DNA of 15,610 bases. Origin: Deltaproteobacteria bacterium (GTDB lineage: Bacteria > Desulfobacterota > Desulfobacteria > Desulfobacterales > ETH-SRB1). The position numbers and the translations under genes were made by a program. Shown here in pieces: positions 14,314 through 15,610 of the stretch. The stretch is taken from contig JAFDFV010000108.1 in NCBI GenBank assembly GCA_019309665.1, positions 1 to 15,610 on the forward strand, written 5' to 3'. A model generated the notes under the pieces. It saw only the letters and a list, made by a program, of their open reading frames with translations. It was not told the DNA's origin and ran no database searches. Numbering within the stretch: position 1 is the first letter of the stretch; the number at the start of each line of letters is the position of its first letter.

Positions 14314-14953
14314 TAGTTCCAATTCCAAAACGTATAATATCCACTAACCCGGCAATCCAGCCGTTGACATCTTCCTCACTGCATTTGAAAAGACCAAGCC
14401 CTGCATCAAGATGCAAAACCGTCTGAGCCTGAAGGAATCTGTCCATAACAGCATCCACCACAAAACTTGCCTTTGCAATATCGATATCATTGCGGATTTC
14501 ACCTCTTTGTTTTGCAGTTTCCAAAAGTGACCTGATGTAATTAAGACTGTTTTTACGTAATGATAATAGTATTTCATTTCTGAATGGAATCTCCGACTCA
14601 AACAATACCTTCAAGTATAACTTGTAAATGCGTGGATGTTCCTTTAAGAAAATCACCCCTGCCTGAAAGGTTTTTTCCAGCCTGGTAAACAGATCCTCAT
14701 TTGTGGGCCGATCACGTATCTCCCGGAGATCATCCTTGATCATGTCTATGGACTTATTAAACACAAAAAGGAATAGTCCCTTTTTATCACCAAAATACTG
14801 AAATATTGATCCTTTGGCGATGCCCAATCGATTTACCAGGGAATTTATACTGGCTCCTGCATATCCCTTTTCGCTGAATTCCTCAACAGCAGCGTGGATA
14901 ATTATGTCCTGTTTAGCTTTTGTAAGATTTTGAAATGTTTTCAGCGGAATCAA
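14309..14953 (-). CDS. TetR/AcrR family transcriptional regulator
   Basis: This is a 214-residue TetR-type repressor. The N-terminal domain has IIIHAAVEEFSEKGYAGASI, then the helix-turn-helix SINSLVNRLGIAKGSIFQYF (about residues 35-54) and DKKGLFLFVF, all typical. The C-terminal ligand and dimer domain is a helical bundle (residues 60-214) ending in FGIGTI. The ligand is not predictable. The start codon appears to be TTG at 14953, with AGGTG about 15 bases upstream; no in-frame ATG exists before the DNA-binding domain. The stop codon TAG lies inside the arm of the palindromic element at 14208-14313, so the native end may have been altered. The gene is divergent from the UDP-glucose dehydrogenase gene, which could be a target, but the intergenic region is nearly 400 bp and filled with repeats. 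Confidence 0.88.
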   Translation of the reverse strand: MIPLKTFQNLTKAKQDIIIHAAVEEFSEKGYAGASINSLVNRLGIAKGSIFQYFGDKKGLFLFVFNKSIDMIKDDLREIRDRPTNEDLFTRLEKTFQAGVIFLKEHPRIYKLYLKVLFESEIPFRNEILLSLRKNSLNYIRSLLETAKQRGEIRNDIDIAKASFVVDAVMDRFLQAQTVLHLDAGLGLFKCSEEDVNGWIAGLVDIIRFGIGTI

Positions 14954-14990
14954 AATTACTTCACACCTGACTTCTCAATAATTCTGTTAC

Positions 14991-15020
14991 TTGACACACA
15001 ATCATTTCTTCCTATATAGT
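14991..15020 (+). promoter_or_regulatory. Candidate promoter toward the UDP-glucose dehydrogenase gene
   Basis: TTGACA (14991-14996) is followed by TATATA after 16 bases or TATAGT after 18. It is on the plus strand, about 325 bp before the ugd start. A TetR operator could overlap it, but no clear palindrome is seen. Confidence 0.45.
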
Positions 15021-15023
15021 AAA

Positions 15024-15217
15024 TAGTTCACGGTTGATCAAAACAGGCTTTCAACTTAAAGCGGGACGCTTTCCGCCATTTTGACTTTATGGCAATTCCA
15101 CAATCAAGCAAAATCTAAGGAATTGCTAACCAACTGAATTTACAGGCTGTCTCGCCTTACGTTGGTAGCCTCAAAACATAAAACTTTTAACTGTAAACTG
15201 ATAACCGTGAACTGTTA
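15024..15217. repeat. AGTTCACGGTT palindromic island, interrupted by an insertion
   Basis: AGTTCACGGTTGATCAAAACA on the left and the complementary units AACTGTA, AACTGAT, AACCGTG, AACTGTT on the right form the same kind of 7-mer palindrome as 9845-9951. Here the centre is split by a 125-bp element (15046-15170). Confidence 0.8.
15046..15170. mobile_element. 125-bp MITE-like insertion with 8-bp target duplication
   Basis: The sequence between GGCTTTCAAC (15046-15055) and GTTGGTAGCC (15161-15170) has 10-base terminal inverted repeats matching at 8 of 10 positions. TCAAAACA flanks it on both sides (15038-15045 and 15171-15178). Removing the element and one TCAAAACA restores a continuous palindrome matching the one at 9845-9951. 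No coding capacity. Inside are hairpins such as GCGG/CCGC, GCCAT/ATGGC and GCAATTCC/GGAATTGC. A transposase would have to act in trans. Confidence 0.78.
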
Positions 15218-15344
15218 CCCTATATATTGTTTTACACTTCATAAAAAAAATACTATATATATTTTGCTTTTTATCATCAACATCTATTTATTAAATTTTC
15301 AATACTCCGTTCGCTTGCGGCGGGAATCTTCATTATGAGGAAAA

Positions 15345-15610
15345 ATGGAAACCGGATTTGAGAAAAAACTTCTTTGCATAGGAGCCGGCTATGTCGGCGG
15401 TCCTACAATGGCTATGATCGCTTATAAATGCCCGCAATATAAAATAACCGTTGTAGATATCAACCATAAGCGGATAGCTGAATGGAACTCTGACAACCTC
15501 CCCATCTATGAGCCGGGCCTTGACGAAATTGTAAAAACTGTCCGTGGAAAAAATCTTTTTTTCAGCACAGATGTAGACAAAGGGATCAAAGAGTCTGATA
15601 TTATTTTCGT
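15345..15610 (+). CDS. ugd: UDP-glucose 6-dehydrogenase, N-terminal part
   Basis: The gene runs off the right edge after about 88 codons. The enzyme oxidises UDP-glucose to UDP-glucuronate, a precursor for surface polysaccharides. The N-terminus METGFEKKLLCIGAGYVGG has the NAD-binding GAGYVGGPT. It is followed by ITVVDINHKRIAEWNSDNLP, then IYEPGLDEIV and RGKNLFFSTD. The GGPTMAMIA form, the CPQ after it and the WNS...LPIYEPGL...RGKNLFFSTD string resemble the longer animal-type branch more than the short bacterial Ugd (which has GY-VGLxxA); this is a judgement by eye. The ATG at 15345 is preceded by GAGG four bases upstream. An ATG at 15335 leads to a stop after eight codons. It is divergent from the TetR gene. 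Confidence 0.93.
   Translation, partial: METGFEKKLLCIGAGYVGGPTMAMIAYKCPQYKITVVDINHKRIAEWNSDNLPIYEPGLDEIVKTVRGKNLFFSTDVDKGIKESDIIF

Overview
This is a low-to-mid-GC bacterial window. Its gene content and style suggest the Desulfobacterota (formerly Deltaproteobacteria), probably a Desulfobacterales relative. The reasons are the archaeal-type entry to aromatic biosynthesis (ADTH synthase plus dehydroquinate synthase II) followed by a bifunctional chorismate mutase/prephenate dehydratase, a gene order I know from Desulfovibrio-type genomes, and the many palindromic intergenic repeats. The taxonomic call is an inference.

Layout. Bases 1-2089 (minus strand) carry a winged-helix regulator, a large coiled-coil protein of unknown function, and the 5' part of GDP-mannose 4,6-dehydratase (gmd). 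Bases 2340-3918 (minus) hold queE and queC of queuosine/preQ0 synthesis. Bases 4346-5551 (plus) encode mannose-6-phosphate isomerase. Bases 5576-13987 (plus) form an aromatic amino acid cluster: promoter, Tyr/Phe-rich leader peptide, attenuator, ADTH synthase, DHQ synthase II, pheA, aroE, aroA, aroK, aroC and tyrA. Tail-to-tail with tyrA is a 69-aa protein of unknown function, then a TetR regulator (both minus). The window ends inside a UDP-glucose dehydrogenase gene (plus).

How the genes work together. ADTH synthase and DHQ synthase II make 3-dehydroquinate without DAHP synthase or AroB. AroE, AroK, AroA and AroC would carry this to chorismate, and PheA and TyrA direct chorismate to Phe and Tyr. 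No aroD-type dehydratase is seen here. The leader upstream encodes a 17-residue peptide with four Tyr and two Phe in its last eight codons. It is followed by mutually exclusive hairpins ending in an intrinsic terminator, which is the layout of ribosome-mediated attenuation by Tyr/Phe supply. gmd, manA and the UDP-glucose dehydrogenase supply nucleotide sugars and suggest a surface-polysaccharide locus nearby.

Two oddities stand out. First, aroE, aroK and aroC each lack a short internal segment and are frameshifted, while the genes between and around them are intact; this is either recent decay or a local assembly problem. Second, nearly every long intergenic gap holds a palindromic repeat island: two copies of a roughly 105-bp hairpin element whose arms differ by paired changes, several inverted arrays of degenerate 7-mers, one array of 10-mers, a 182-bp palindrome before tyrA, and a 125-bp MITE-like insertion with an 8-bp target duplication whose near-empty site is visible elsewhere in the same window.
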